Shown: piece by piece, positions 1-11,842 of the stretch
Layout: every line of letters starts with the position of its first letter
How positions within the stretch are numbered: position 1 is the stretch's first letter
NCBI GenBank assembly: GCA_037367405.1
Contig: JAZKJV010000299.1
Coordinates: 310,001-374,000 of the forward strand
Source of the DNA: Ottelia alismoides
Lineage: Eukaryota > Streptophyta > Magnoliopsida > Alismatales > Hydrocharitaceae
DNA length: 64,000 nt
Reading direction: 5' to 3'
Position numbers and translations under genes: made by a program
The notes under the pieces: model-generated
What the model was told of the DNA's origin: nothing
Seen by the model: the letters and a program-made list of their open reading frames with translations, nothing else
Databases searched by the model: none

Positions 1-1151
1 GAGAGTCTCAAACGACAATAGACACTTGTCATCGACAAGGAACTCGGTGTCTTTTATCAGCAGATCAGTCAACGGTCGGGCAATCCTACCGAAATCATGA
101 ATGAAGCGTCGGTAGAAACCAACGTGCCCCAGAAAAGACCGTAACTACCACAGGTTGGACGGTGGAGCGAGTTTCCTAATGACATCCACCTTGGCCGGAT
201 CAACCTCCATGCCCCTGTTGGAGATGATATGGCCAAGCACCATCCCCTGAGTCACCATGGAGTGACTCTTCTCCCAAGACAACACAAGGTGAACCTCAAT
301 GCATCGCTGAAGGACTTGGTCTAAGCAGTCAAGACAGGAGTCGAATCCGTCGTCGTAGACCAAGAAATCATCCATGAAGACCTCCAAGCACTCCCCCACC
401 ATGTCCGAAAAGATAGATAGCATGCATCTCTGAAAAGTCGCAGGGGCGGGTTATAACCCAAATGGCATGCGTCTAAAATCATATGTCCCGAAGGGACAGG
501 TGAAGGTGGTCTTGTCCTGGTCCTCAGGCGTGATGGACACCTGATTGTAGCTGGAGTACCCATCCAAGAAGTAGTAATGGCTCTTCCCTGCCAGTCTCTC
601 AATGATCTGATCAATAAAGGGCAGGGGGAAATGATCCTTCTTGGTGGCCTGGTTGAGTCGTCTGTAATCTACGCAGACCCACCAAGAAGTGGGTACCCGG
701 GTAGCGATCTCCTCTCCAGACTCGTTAACAACTGTAGTAATGCCCGTCTTCTTGGGCACCACATGTAACGGACTGACCCACTTGGAGTCGGAGATGGGGT
801 AGATAAAATCAGCGCTCCACCATTTCGAGATCTCCTTCATGACAACATTACGAAGGTTCGGGTACGCGACGGCTTCGCGTCCTCCTCGAGATAGATATGG
901 TGGGAGAACAGGGCCGGACTTATCCCCTGGAGATCGGCTACACTCCATCCTATCGCCTTGCGGTTCTTCTCAAGAACCCCCATCAGACGGGATTCCTGCT
1001 CTCCAGTAAAATCGACGGAGATAATGACTGGGTACATCTCATGCTCTCCCGCAAGGAACCTATACTTCAGCGACGCAGGAAGTGGCTTCAGCTCTGGACA
1101 AGTAGGTGCTGGAGGATCTGGCCTCTGAAAGGTCTGAGTGAACGCTGCCAT
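1..1151 (-). pseudogene. Athila-like reverse transcriptase (degenerate, truncated by window)
   Basis: Pol segment read from 1151 downwards. The N-terminal RT block (948-451) contains VDYRRLNQATKKDHFPLPF and YSSYNQVSI..DKTTFTCPFGTYDFRRMPFGL. An in-frame TAA at 451-453 interrupts the frame, which then resumes with the catalytic box FMDDFLVY and the segment GHIISNRGMEVDPAKVDVIRKL (423-145). These are the ordered fingers and palm motifs of Ty3/gypsy RT, which copies element RNA to DNA; the box reads FMDD, common in Athila-type elements. Upstream (1151-837) lies the usual linker that precedes RT. The stop makes an active enzyme unlikely. RNase H and integrase would lie beyond position 1. Confidence 0.85.
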
Positions 1152-1226
1152 ATCTGCATGGGAGAACGGAAACTCTCGCTCACAATCAGTATCTGGAGAA
1201 GGCTACTCTGCTGGTCTGTCTCTGCT

Positions 1227-2366
1227 CTACATGGCATCAACCTCCTCTCTAGCTGCAGGCTCAGTGGAAGTCAGACATGGTATAAAATCATCAAACTCTG
1301 CCCAATCAACATCTAACTCCGAGGGATCTGTATCAGACTCACAAACAAACTTTGTCTCACGGTCGGGAACTGGCTTTGCCGCCTGAAAGGTATCCTGGAC
1401 CAGGAGTGCGCTCTCCAAGCTCTCCTCTGCTGGCGTCTCTGCATCAGCGAACTCTGAAGGTGAGAGGATGGCCTGTGCGACTGGATCTGCCCAAACTGCC
1501 TCATCATCTATAATCACAAAGTCGTAGTCCTAGTGGATGTCTCGCCCTGACTTTGTCATCTGCTCTGAATCTGTGGTCAGCTCTGAGCACTCTGAATCTC
1601 TGGCTCTGATATCCTCAACCGTCTCTATTTGTACACTCTCATCCTCGACGCGAAAGTATACCTTCCCGCTATCATGGTCGGTCACTGCCTTGGTTGTGGC
1701 CAAGAACGGGTGACCTAGAATGATGGGGGTATCGGTCACAAACTCAGGGATCTCCATGTCTAACACAACGAAGTTCACGGGGAATTTTAGGCCCTGAATC
1801 ATGACGACAATGTCCCTCAGCAACCCCTTCGACCTCTTGACAGATCGATCAGCAAACTGAAGGACCGTCCTGCTCTGTCGTAGAGTACCCAACTCGAAGT
1901 GGTCGAGAAGGGCTGCCGGAAGTAGGTTGGTCGAAGAATCGCTGTCTAATAGAGTGCGGTCGAACCTTTGCTCATGGATGTGGCATCTGACATACAGGGC
2001 TCCTGAATCTGGCCTCTTGACCAGCATACGGTTCTGAATCGCGAAACAAGTGGCTCGAGTAAGCACGTGGATCTCAGACTGATGGTTCCTCCTCTTCCTC
2101 CTAACTGCGGTCCTGTCTCTGAGTGATCTCTGGAGTAGAGGGATGTGATCCAAGGCTTCCTGGAGAGTCAGCTGGATATGGAATCGATCGATCATCTGTT
2201 GGCTGAACTCTACATGATAATTCTTTTTGGAATTTTCTCTTTTCTGCCCCTTACCCAAATGGAGTGCTCTAGGAAAGAGGACTACAGGGTCCTCAAATGA
2301 AGGACTAGAAGAGGGTCTAGGCTGCTCAAGTATGACAGAATCCACACATACATCATCAATCACCAC
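1227..2366 (-). pseudogene. Athila-like aspartic protease region of gag-pol
   Basis: Open stretch 2366-1530 followed by a stop near 1527 and a further open stretch 1517-1227. Near its middle is TLLDSDSSTNLLPAALLDHFELG, then QGLKFPVNFVVLDM and TPIILGHPFLATTKAV, the order expected for a retropepsin: catalytic loop, flap, ILG motif. The active-site triplet reads DSD rather than D[TS]G, so activity is doubtful, although Athila proteases often have non-standard loops. The product would cut the gag-pol polyprotein. The acidic linker at 1517-1227 (many D, E and S) joins protease to RT in the same element. Confidence 0.75.
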
Positions 2367-2492
2367 AGGTGGATCAGAATAAAATAAACCCTTTCCTTTA
2401 TTTCCAGAAACGTCCTGAGATATATGTACAGACGGAAAGACAACAGGACTAGCAGAAGTAGAAACGGTGTCCTCCGTACCACCCTCGGCATG

Positions 2493-5036
2493 TCAACTCA
2501 CGGCATCAGTACCGCGCTCTGGCTCGGCAACTGTGGTGGCGTCAGTACCACCTCCTCCAACTGGTGAAGCGACGACCACAGTACTGTCAGCTGTATCAAC
2601 ATCCCTGGTGGCGTCAGCACCACCGTCGTCATCTCTCATGGCATCAGTATCGCGCTCCTCCTCGCCTAGCGCCCTGGAAGTGGCATGGGATCGTCGCTCA
2701 GACGAGGCGCCACATGCTGGCATCCTACCGCTCCTAAGTGTAACAAAATCAGTATCAAATAGATATGCAGACATATCACCAAATGACTCACTAGAAGTGG
2801 CAAGCTCTGTGAAATATACCTTCTCAGACTTCCTCTTCAGATTGTTCAGATTCGGCTCACTCTGGGCAGGGATGGCGGCCTTCCCTCTCACTATCTCTCG
2901 CATCTCCTGGCGGAACTCATCCATCTCCCGTCTGAAGGTAGCCTGCTGTTCAGTCATGAGGCGGGCTAGATCAACCAAGGCATGGTTCTCATAGGTCGGC
3001 CCATGAGAACCTGACGGGTGGCCTCGCTGGTAGTGAGGCTGCTGCGACTGGTGCGGGTGAGATGGGTACTGCTGATGATACTGCTGAGGCGGCTCTCGCC
3101 TCCAAGACTGCCCCTGTTGATAGGGATGAGGACCATACTGTCGGTGCTGTGGCTGGGATGACTGCTGCTACTGCTGGTGTACTGGGGGCTGGGGCTGCTG
3201 GTGCTCTCGCTGATGGTCATACTGGACACCCTGAACTGGAGGCTACTGCTGGGAACTGGCACCTCCGGCAGACCAGCGGAATCTGGAATGGTCTCATCGG
3301 ATACTGGGCTGGGGTCGGTCGTACCAAATCCCGTTGACATCCATCAAAGGCTCATGCTCGTAGGTGGGTGGAGGGAGTACTGCCAGGGGCTGATCCGGAT
3401 GGTAAACCACCATCTGAATGTATAGGGATGGTGGTGACTGGTAGTACAGCTGTGGCTGCTGGTACAGCTCTGCCTGTACAAAGTGAACCTGTTTAGGCTG
3501 ATTGGAGTGCTGGGACAAGCTACCACTGCTGCTCGGATCTCCTCGTGACTGAAGACGGGGCTGAGAAGCCATTTGTACCTCCTAGAGACACATGATCTGT
3601 GTATTCAGGTCACTCAGCGTCTGTGCTATCTGATCCATCTATGTGATACCCTAGCACTGCTTCTTCTCGATCAACTCGATCCGGTCCAGCTTCTCATTGA
3701 TAATCCCCATGTCTGTGGCTATAGACTCAGACTGTGCGGCTGCCGCGGACAAAGTAGAAGGACCGACCTCGACCCGTGCTATACTCTGGTATTGCACGGT
3801 CTGTGGCTGTGGTTGTGGGCATCCCTGAGTGTAGAGTCGGTTCTAGGACATCGTTGTATAGTTCTCAGCCATCTCCTCGTATATGGTCCAGACCTGATCC
3901 TCATCCTTGGCGAAGTAGGAACCGCCACAAGAAGCGTTCACCAGGCCCTGCAGCTCTGGTGTCAGCCCTCAGAAGAAGCTTTGAACTAGGTTCGGCTTCA
4001 AGATATCGTGGTGCGGGCATCTGTCAGTCAGCTCTCTGAACCTCTCCCATGCCTCGTGAAACTGCTCGTTGGGGAGCATGGAGAAGTTGCTAATCAGGGC
4101 CCTTGCTGTGTTCGTCCGCTCGAGTGGATAGTACATGTTCAAGTACTCGGTGCGGAGCTGCTCCCAAGTGTACACAAACTTCCCCAAATGCTTCAACCAT
4201 GTGGCTGCTCTATCTGCCATTAAAAAGGGGAAGGCGATCATCCGGATGGTGTCCTCGTCCACCTGTCGATCGTGGATGGTGATGCAGATCATCAGAAACT
4301 CCTGGAGATGTAGATGGGGCTCCTCAGTGGTGAGCCCATGGAAACGAGGTAGGAGCTGAAGTGTGTTCGAGGGGAACTTGAAGTCCACCACGATCGCTGG
4401 AAGAACTACCCACCGGTGCGCCAGTATCTATCCGATGTTGTGCAACTCCCGCATCGGTCTCGGCTGATCTGGTGCTGCTGCGGCGGGGGCGGCTACTGTG
4501 GCTACTGTGGCTACTGATGTTGCCGGCTCATCGGGTCTCCATGGTCCGTCTCCGAGCTCGCGCTGGTCGCGGTCAGCTCTCATCAGCTCCATCTCTCTCC
4601 TCGTCTCAATCATAAATGCACCATGATCCCTAAGATGCTGTTGCATCGTCTCGAGGGAGGCGATCAGGGTGTTGTTGATCGCACCCTAGTCCAGGACATA
4701 TGTCAGCTCTGGTCGGGGACCTCCGGTGCGGTCATCGTTGCTGCCGGCCATGGTCTCTGCAAAGGCAAAAGACCCAAACTCAGGTGCCGATAAATCTGAT
4801 TGCTGTCTCTCATCTGGCACTATCATCTCAGGTATGAAAGAAGGATGGTCAAGGGGGAACAGGGTGGAATCGAACTCGGGTTCGGAGAGAGGGTCTCGGC
4901 TCTCGCGAACCAACCTAGATGAACGGGCTGGAGTGCTGAAAAGCGGTACAGCCAGAGGCTGCCTAAGGGACCTCCTGCCCATCATCTTGATCTTCGAGCG
5001 GATGGGATCTGGAAGACAAACAAGATGAGAAAACAA
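2493..5036 (-). pseudogene. Athila-like gag (capsid) region, many stops
   Basis: Gag begins near 5036 on the minus strand. Open pieces lie at 5036-4686, 4646-4428, 4391-3969, 3572-3294 and 2978-2493, separated by stops. The 4391-3969 piece is the retrotransposon gag domain: FKFPSNTLQLLPRFHGLTTE, then FLMADRAATWLKHLG, WEQLRTEYLNMYYPLERT and EQFHEAWERFRELTDRCPHH. This domain forms the capsid shell around element RNA. The 3900-3000 stretch is rich in Q, H and P. Many stops there fall where the surrounding residues are glutamine, as expected from C-to-T change in methylated DNA. No full-length protein can be made. Confidence 0.85.
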
Positions 5037-6598
5037 AACCCTGAGTTCACCTACTCAACACGAGCTGAAGACCGTAAGAGTTCGGTCAATTATCTTGTCA
5101 ATTTTATTAGGTGTTCATGTCAGGATAGCAGAGCGGTTACGTGACCTGTTGGGAATCCGACTCCCCCAGGAGACTGTCCTGATCCCAAACTAGATCTTTC
5201 CCAGCCAGTACAAATCGCGGACCGTTTACCGGCTACCCGATCGGCTCGCTCTGTTAAGGATATCGCGGCCCGCTTTATTGGAGACCGGAGCGATCCTCAC
5301 TGGAGAACGACTAGCCCAGAAGCAGTAGTCTGAAGAGGGTTCATATATGGCTCTATCCTAGGGTGCGGGTCACTCTCTCGCACATACAAACCAGACAATG
5401 AGGGGGTTGCTCTTCCCAAGACAGATTTTTAAGGTGAAGTGTCTTTTAGGGTCAAGTTTGTTTAGCAGTTCCAATTTTATGGTTTTTGTTTTTTTAGATA
5501 TTTTTCAAATCAAACAACACCTAACGAATTTTTCGGTTCTCCTGGTTATTTTAAGTCCAAAAACGGGGGGAGAAGACGAAAAAGTCGATGCACGGGAATC
5601 AATGATGCATGCAGAGTAAGAGATGCATACCTGACTCAAATAATCTACATGCAGAGTGATCTGCGCATAAATAAAAGACTGAATATAAACTACCTATATG
5701 ATGCAAGTGGAAAACCGGCCCTAAGCAAAGTAGTTCTACTCGAAAGAATAGATGGCTAAATGGTCAACAGGAGGGGTCGGTGTCCGATCTCGGATGCTGA
5801 TCGGTGCCCGCCACAACGGGTCCTGCCAGCACTGTATACGACCTCTAGCGGCTCGGGACCCCTCAAGTGACCATGTAGTCTTTTTATTAATTTTTATTTT
5901 GGTCCAATTACGATCTAATAGGTACAGGCAAATTATTAGGTGTGTGGACCCTAATTATTACGTCGCAATCAGTAAAAATCCTAAGCTAGCGCTGAAAATC
6001 GCATAAATCAATAAGGCAGTAAATAAACGGTCAAAAACCACGAAAAGCTGCGAAAAACTCGATGAGGTCCCCCGAGCACTCCGATGCTCGACGAAACAGA
6101 CCCCGATATCACAAATGTCCAAGTCTTTGAGTCTGGTCATGTATTATTACAAGAATATAAAATTTGCTGAAAATAAATCTAATCTAAAACTATCTAAACT
6201 CCGTGGCTATTCCGCGGCTCCCGAACTTCAGCTCCTCCTCCTCCTCACGCTCTCCTGCGGCTTCGTAGAGAAAGAAGCCGCCTCCGAATCCCGCGGTTGC
6301 GTCGGCTTCCGAAGAAGCCGCCTCGGTCCATAGGCCCTCCCAAGAAACAAGAACTAAAGTATCAAACCAAGATAAAAATAAACAGGAAAAATAAAATAAA
6401 GCAAGATATATGCACAAAAATGGAAATAAACACACAAGACAAACAAAAACAAAATAAAAGAGACTAAAAGAAAATGGAAACAAACGAAAAACAAAAGGCT
6501 GTGAAAAGCCGCAGACGAAAGAAAAGCCGCGGAAAACTGCAAAAAAATAAAAGAAAACAAAAATCGAAGAAAAAGGAAAAAGGACTACTAAGCCATGC
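5037..6598 (-). other. Athila-like untranslated leader between PBS and gag
   Basis: About 1.56 kb with no credible coding region. It holds a GC-rich block at 5777-5872 (separate entry) in otherwise A/T-rich DNA, an interrupted imperfect fold around 5118-5185, and a purine-rich stretch (6355-6590, AAA/GAA-rich on the plus strand) next to the primer-binding site. Long leaders are normal for Athila elements. Confidence 0.6.
5777..5872 (-). other. GC-rich putative structured block, copy 1 (in Athila-like leader)
   Basis: On the plus strand the core reads ATCGGTGC, CCCG, CCACAA, CGGG, TCCTGCCAGC, so CCCG and CGGG can pair around a six-base loop. To the left CCG-ATCT-CGG can also pair. A diverged copy lies at 57367-57453 in an unrelated DNA transposon. 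There the central arms are CTCA and TGAG, so both arms changed together, while the flanks ATCGGTGC and TCCTGCCAGC are identical. In both places the block is upstream of a minus-strand transposon gene. The function is unknown, and RNA structure is an inference. Confidence 0.5.
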
Positions 6599-6616
6599 TC
6601 CCCGGCAACGGCGCCA
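6599..6616 (-). promoter_or_regulatory. Primer-binding site complementary to tRNA-Asp
   Basis: On the minus strand the sequence is TGGCGCCGTTGCCGGGGA, the known complement of the plant tRNA-Asp 3' end used by Athila-type elements to prime minus-strand DNA. It starts three bases after the LTR end ...CTCATCA (LTR edge at 6620), which fixes the LTR boundary. Confidence 0.9.
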
Positions 6617-6619
6617 TTC

Positions 6620-9600
6620 TGATGAGCCGATAAATCCCTCCCCCAATCCGGGTGAGGTAAAAATCACACTCGGGTCGTTGCGACCCGGATCTCGGAGAAT
6701 CGGACTCAACAAGAAAAAGAAAAGAAACCACCAATCAAAGAGATAAAATTAATAAAATCAAGATAGTGGTCCTCGCTAAATTATTAACCTAGTATAGCAC
6801 CCAGGGTCGGTCTCAGGGAGCATGAATTGGCCTTGCGGCCTACGAAGTAGTCAAAGTCAATAAAAAAGAATAAAATATTTTTTGGTGGATTTTAATTATT
6901 TTTATATTTTTTTGGATTTTTAATAATGAAGAAAAAAGAAGAAAAAGGCAAAACAAGCAACTTAAGCAATTATTAAAAACACTCAAAAATGCACAGAAAA
7001 TTCTAATAAAAATGTTTTTTTGTTTTTTTATGTTTTTTAGTGTTTTTGGTGATTTTTCAGATTTTTCTAATTTTCATACGATTTTCTAAAAATCAAGAAA
7101 GACAAAAACAGTGTGCTACTGTACAACCAGAATTGAAAGATCCATTAAAAATATAAAATGGATCTATAAAAGTCTGGACGTAATTTTTATGAAAAATATA
7201 AACCAAAACCAAGATTTAAAAAAAGAGTTTATATTTTTTGAGTTTTATAGAATTTTTTAGAATTTTTATAAGATTTTTAGTGTTTTTTAATTTTTAAGGG
7301 TTTATATATCCAAAAAGCACAAAAATTGGATAGAAATTCAAACACGCGAAAACTAACTACCACTAATTTTTTTAGGATTTTTAAAGGGGTTTTAATATTT
7401 TTATTTAATTTTCCAAATCAGACAGTCACAAAAACAACTATTTTTGAATTTTTAAATATATCAAAAAGCCTCAAAAATGTCCCAAATTTTTAGGGAAATT
7501 TTTACACAGTAGAAGGAGCCATGCATCCAAATTTCACCTAATTTGGATTTAATTTGCTATTTTATTTAATAAAAACAAAGGCTCACAGTACATAGGGACC
7601 TAGATGCAAAGAAAACTAATTTCAGGGACCAAATAATAACAAAACCAGAAAGTCCAGGGGCCCTTGTGCAAAAAGTCTACAAAGTCACGCGCAACGCACG
7701 TGTATCAGGCATGGAGGGGCATATATGTAAATCCCTATTTATAAAATACCAAGCAATAACGCACAGGAAATACAGGATAAATAATGCAAATATTTCAAAT
7801 CCTCATGTGTCGACGCACGTGATCCATATATATAGGGACTAGATTGCAAATAGAATAAACATGAAGGTCCACTATGTAATTTAACCTAATTAAAAACAAC
7901 AGAATAAAATATTTACAGGACTAAATAGCAAAAACAAAGAGACATGGGCCTAAGGGATATTTACCCCTATTATTAACAGTCGACGGCTGGAGAGGCGCCA
8001 CGTGGAGGATCGGAGGGTTGTGGCTCGCGCGCGCACGCCTCTTCAGCTGATGGACGGTCCGGATCAAAGCTCTCCTGGATTGGGCGGTGAAGGTCTCTCG
8101 CGATCGGGCGGTCACGATCAAAACTGGAGCCTCGGTCCAGATCTGACGGTGTCTGGAGCTTCTCCAAGAACAAGCCACCAACGAAGTTCGTCGGCTCAGT
8201 GCACGCGGTAGAGAGCTTCGATGACGCTGCTGGGATGTGGAAACGCTCCGCCTCGATGGTCAGCAGTTGGTGGGCTCCTCCGATGAGGTCGGGAAGCTCC
8301 GAGGAGCTCCGGCGACGAAGGCGGAGCTAACCTCCTGTGCTTAAGTGTCCAGACCCTCAAATGGGTCGCATTGCCCTGCAAAATGGCATAGGAGGCTTCC
8401 TGGGTCGAGGGCAAATTGCCTCGACCCATCAGTGGGTGAAATGGGTGGTTGGGTGCGTCGGGGCAGAGACCTCCGGCGAAGCGACGGCGGTGGAGGTTGA
8501 ACTCTTGGTTCTGGGGTGAACCAAGTTGAGTGAGTGGGTGCAGAAGGTGGAGGGTAGTCTCATGAAGGTGATGGGATGGTCCGATGGTCGAGCAGATGAT
8601 CGTAGCGATGGGAATCGATTGGCAATGATGGAGGAACGATTTGGGTGAAAATGGAATATTAGAGGAACCTAGAGGATATCGAAGTTACCGAGTGGCTGCA
8701 GTCGACTGTGGATGAGCTCGCGGAGCTCTGGATCTTCTCCTCGAGGGTCGTCGGGTCCTGAGGCTCAGGCGCACCTCGTGGCAGTGCACGGCGACGAAGG
8801 TCGCCGGATCAGTGGCTGGAGGCACCTCCTCCTCTCTTCGACACTACGCTCGAATAGCTGTCACTCTAAGGGAGCTAATAGAGGTCCTGGGACAAAGGGT
8901 CGTAGCCAAAGATGCCCAGGAATGTACGGAGGAGGTGATGCTTTATAGTGGTGCAGGTCCGAGAAGATGGGATCAGGTCCGGCTTTGTGAAGCACGGACC
9001 CTACACCTGGGGTTTGGATAAACGGAGGTCGGATCAAGTGGGGAAAAAACAGAGATATCGGGTCGAACGCTAGATCCACGTGAAAGAGGTCCGCGGGGGA
9101 GAGTTGACCGGGGGTCAACAATCCCCCGTGGACCAATCACAGGCCTCCATTGGAATTTATTTTAGACATTCAAAATAAAATAGATACTGATTTTATTTCG
9201 AAAAAGTTAAAACATGAAAAATGTTTATTTACTCTCAAATTATTTTTAGTGATTTTTATTTATTTTTTAGAAAAATAAATAAGGTATTTATATTATATTA
9301 TTATTATATATAGGTATATACATATATGTAATTTTTATTTTTATTTTTTAATTATTTTTTATACAATTATTCCAATTTTATATTTTATTTATTTATAACA
9401 AAAAAATTGGAAGAAAAGAGTTTTTTATTTTATTTGTATTATTTATTTCATTAGTTAAATAAATAGGTGTATAAACATTTGTACATGGTATATATACAAG
9501 ATAGAAAATGATTTTGATTATTTTTCTTTTTATTTTATTTTTATTTTTTTGATTTTTATTTTATTTATTTACATCAGGAAATATGGAATATAGAAATATT

Positions 9601-10111
9601 TTTATTGGATTTTAATTATTTATTTACAAGGAGAAAATAAATAGGTATATCATTCTATATACATGGTCTATATACACTGATGAGAGAGATTTTGTTTATT
9701 TTTCTTTTTCTTTTGTTTTTCTCATTTTTATTTTAATTTTATTTTTATAAAAATGTACAAATTAATAAACACACATTTTTATTTTTCTAAAGAGGAAAAT
9801 AATTGTATTTATATACATAGGTATATGTACATAGATGATTGACCCTATCTCCCTCTACTTGGTTCCTTTTGCGGTCAGGCACATGCTGAGCCCTCCCTTG
9901 GGATTAAGTCGCTCAATATTTATTCAATATCTCCCTCTTTTTCTTTTATTCCTTTATTCTTTTATTTATGCACAAAAACATGCTAATTATTGTAATTTAC
10001 ACAATGCATGCATGATGGCTATTTATGCTATTTACACATATCTACATGGTGTTTTGCATAGGTTTTGTAGCTAAAATAAAAGAATAAAGAGTGATGAATG
10101 GGTATTCATCA
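6620..10111 (-). repeat. Athila-like 5' LTR (about 3.49 kb)
   Basis: On the minus strand the LTR starts TGATGAATACCCATTCATC at 10111 and ends ...CGGCTCATCA at 6620, with the tRNA-Asp primer site immediately inside. The ends TGATGA/TCATCA form the inverted terminal dinucleotides plus extra bases. The middle (about 7980-9130) is GC-rich with chance open frames and the flanks are AT-rich. Homologous LTRs lie near 39990-44361 (minus) and 45133-49321 (plus). Open frames inside the LTR, such as those at 8002-8211 and 8712-9136, show no recognisable domains and are not called as genes. Confidence 0.8.
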
Positions 10112-10232
10112 TTATCATAATTTGATTTGAGCTTATAAGAAAATTGAAGTTGTAGTATTGAGGATAATTGGAATTATTATTAGAGGATTTATTTAGATGG
10201 AGGATCTAATGAGTTTTTTTATATAGGAAACA

Positions 10233-11330
10233 ATGGCAGCAGAGCAGCCACATGTCTCCATCTAAGGTTCTAGTCATGAGAATGATAGCAACAATGTGTA
10301 TGATACGTTGATCCTAATAGCTCAAATACTAGGAGGCATGACTGCCCAGTCCATTAAAAGACAGGAATTTAAGCACCAATTGCTATTTGAATCTGTAAAG
10401 AAGTTGGGAGCAGAACCATTTATAAGAGACACTGATCCAAATAAAGCTAGGGAATGGTTCAAGCATATGGAGAAAATATTTGCTTTGATGGATTCTACGG
10501 ATGAACAGAAGTTGAAATATGCAATACTTTTGCTGAAAGATATCATTGATGATTGGTGGACACCGGTGAAGACGTAAATATTCAACCCATCTCAGATTAC
10601 ATGGGAGATCTTTGAAAAGGAATTTAATCAAAATAACTATCAAAGGATCTATCAAGAAGCCCGTCGTAAGGAGTTTTTGTTCCCCACCCTGGGAAGCATG
10701 ACTATTGATGGGTATGAGAAGCATTTTACTGAATTATTGAAGTTTGTTGCATCTTTAGTAACTACTGAAGATGAGAAGTGCAAATGCTTTGAGGATGGAC
10801 TTCATGTTGATATTAAGTCAATGGTTTCATTCTATGGCTACATTGACTATGGAAAGTTGGTGGAAGCAGCCCGTAGAGCCGAACGGGTAGTGCAAGAAAA
10901 GAGAAGATGCAAGAAGAGATTTGGAGACAGACCGCAATGGAGAGATCCAAAGAATAAAATCAGGAGAAATTTTGAAAATTCAAGGTAGTATAATTTGTCT
11001 GCTCAAAGATACAGACAATACAATGCTGGAGGATTTGCTACAGGGACTTCTAGAAACTTATTACCTTCTTTTCCACAATGTAACGCTTGTGGTAAACATC
11101 ATCAAGGAGAATGCCGCAGAGGGACTTCTAGATGCTATAATTGTGGCCAAACAGGCCATTTGCAAAGAAATTGCCCTTCTCTGAATTCAAATTGTGGAAA
11201 TACACGAGGTCCAGGTCTGAATAATATTTCAGACAAAGTTGTGTCTCATAAAAACACATGCATGGAAGTAGATAAAAGAAACAATATTAAAGGAAGGTGA
11301 AACAAGAAGGAACAGAATTGAGGGAAAGCT
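10233..11330 (+). pseudogene. Gypsy gag with zinc knuckles (three in-frame stops)
   Basis: ATG at 10233-10235 opens one frame that runs to about 11300 but is stopped at 10263 (TAA), 10575 (TAA) and 10986 (TAG). The gag domain shows PNKAREWFKHMEKIFALMDS, LKYAILLLKDIIDDWW and FLFPTLGSMTIDGYEKHFTE. A basic linker follows, then nucleic-acid-binding cysteine motifs CNACGKHHQGEC and CYNCGQTGHLQRNC (about 11080-11180), the second a canonical CX2CX4HX4C knuckle. The product would package element RNA. The protease continues in the same frame. Confidence 0.85.
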
Positions 11331-11702
11331 TTTGGCATGATTTTATAAGAAGCCATCGTTGTTGATGATGTAGTATCTGGTACCACTGACATTTTTGCTA
11401 AAATTGTGCATACACTTATTGATACTGGAGCTAGCCATTCTTTTATATCTAGTAGATTTTTTGCATATGTTGATATAGAAATGGGTACTCTTGAGCATGC
11501 CTTGTCCATCTCCTTATCTAAAGGGGAACCTGAAATTGTCTGCAATGTCTTTAAAGATTGCTTAGTATGGATAGGAGGATGCCAAATTTTTGTGAATCTA
11601 ATACCTATGGACATCAAAGAATTTGATGCAGTTATAGGAATGGGCTGCTTAACTACTTATCATGGCTTAGTAGATTGTTATAAGAAGGAAGCCATCTTTT
11701 GA
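11331..11702 (+). pseudogene. Gypsy aspartic protease
   Basis: In the same frame as the upstream gag. HTLIDTGASHSFISSRF (from 11406) carries the intact catalytic DTG triplet. ALSISLSKGEPEIVCNVFKDCLVWIGG and FDAVIGMGCLTTYHGLVDCYKKEAIF follow, matching the flap and C-terminal part of plant gypsy retropepsins (usual motif IxGMDWL). A TGA follows at 11700-11702. As part of a stop-ridden polyprotein it is probably not made. Confidence 0.8.
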
Positions 11703-11842
11703 AGACCCAGTGATATTGAGTTTGTATTCTATGGGGAGAGGAGAGTATACCTGACCCAGGTCATTTCTAGCATTCTAACATAGAAATTTCTTAGAAAGGG
11801 GTGCTTATCTTTTATTGCAATTGTATATAATACAAAGCAGAA

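Larger units (their letters stand above)
1..10111 (-). mobile_element. Athila-like Ty3/gypsy LTR retrotransposon, 3' part beyond window
   Basis: Minus-strand element entering from the left edge. In element order it has a 5' LTR (10111 to 6620), a primer-binding site (6616 to 6599), a long untranslated leader (6598 to about 5037), gag (5036 to about 2966), protease (2366 to 1530) and reverse transcriptase (1151 to 1). The 3' LTR is outside the window. The tRNA-Asp-type primer site, the very long LTR with TGATGA...TCATCA ends and the RT box FMDDFLVY fit the Athila lineage. The coding region is not functional: many in-frame stops interrupt one recognisable gag-pol frame. The right end abuts the leader of a plus-strand gypsy element, so this element probably inserted into that one. 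Confidence 0.85.

Noticed and set aside
5118..5185. tRNA-like fold (TCAGGA...TCCTGA ends, AGAGCGGTTA D-arm-like stretch)
   Set aside because: No T-loop TTCGA and no clear anticodon arm; more likely chance complementarity in the Athila leader.
8002..9136. ORFs in the GC-rich centre of the Athila LTR
   Set aside because: Short, overlapping on both strands and unconserved in the homologous LTRs near 42200-42700 and 46450-47900 as far as can be seen.
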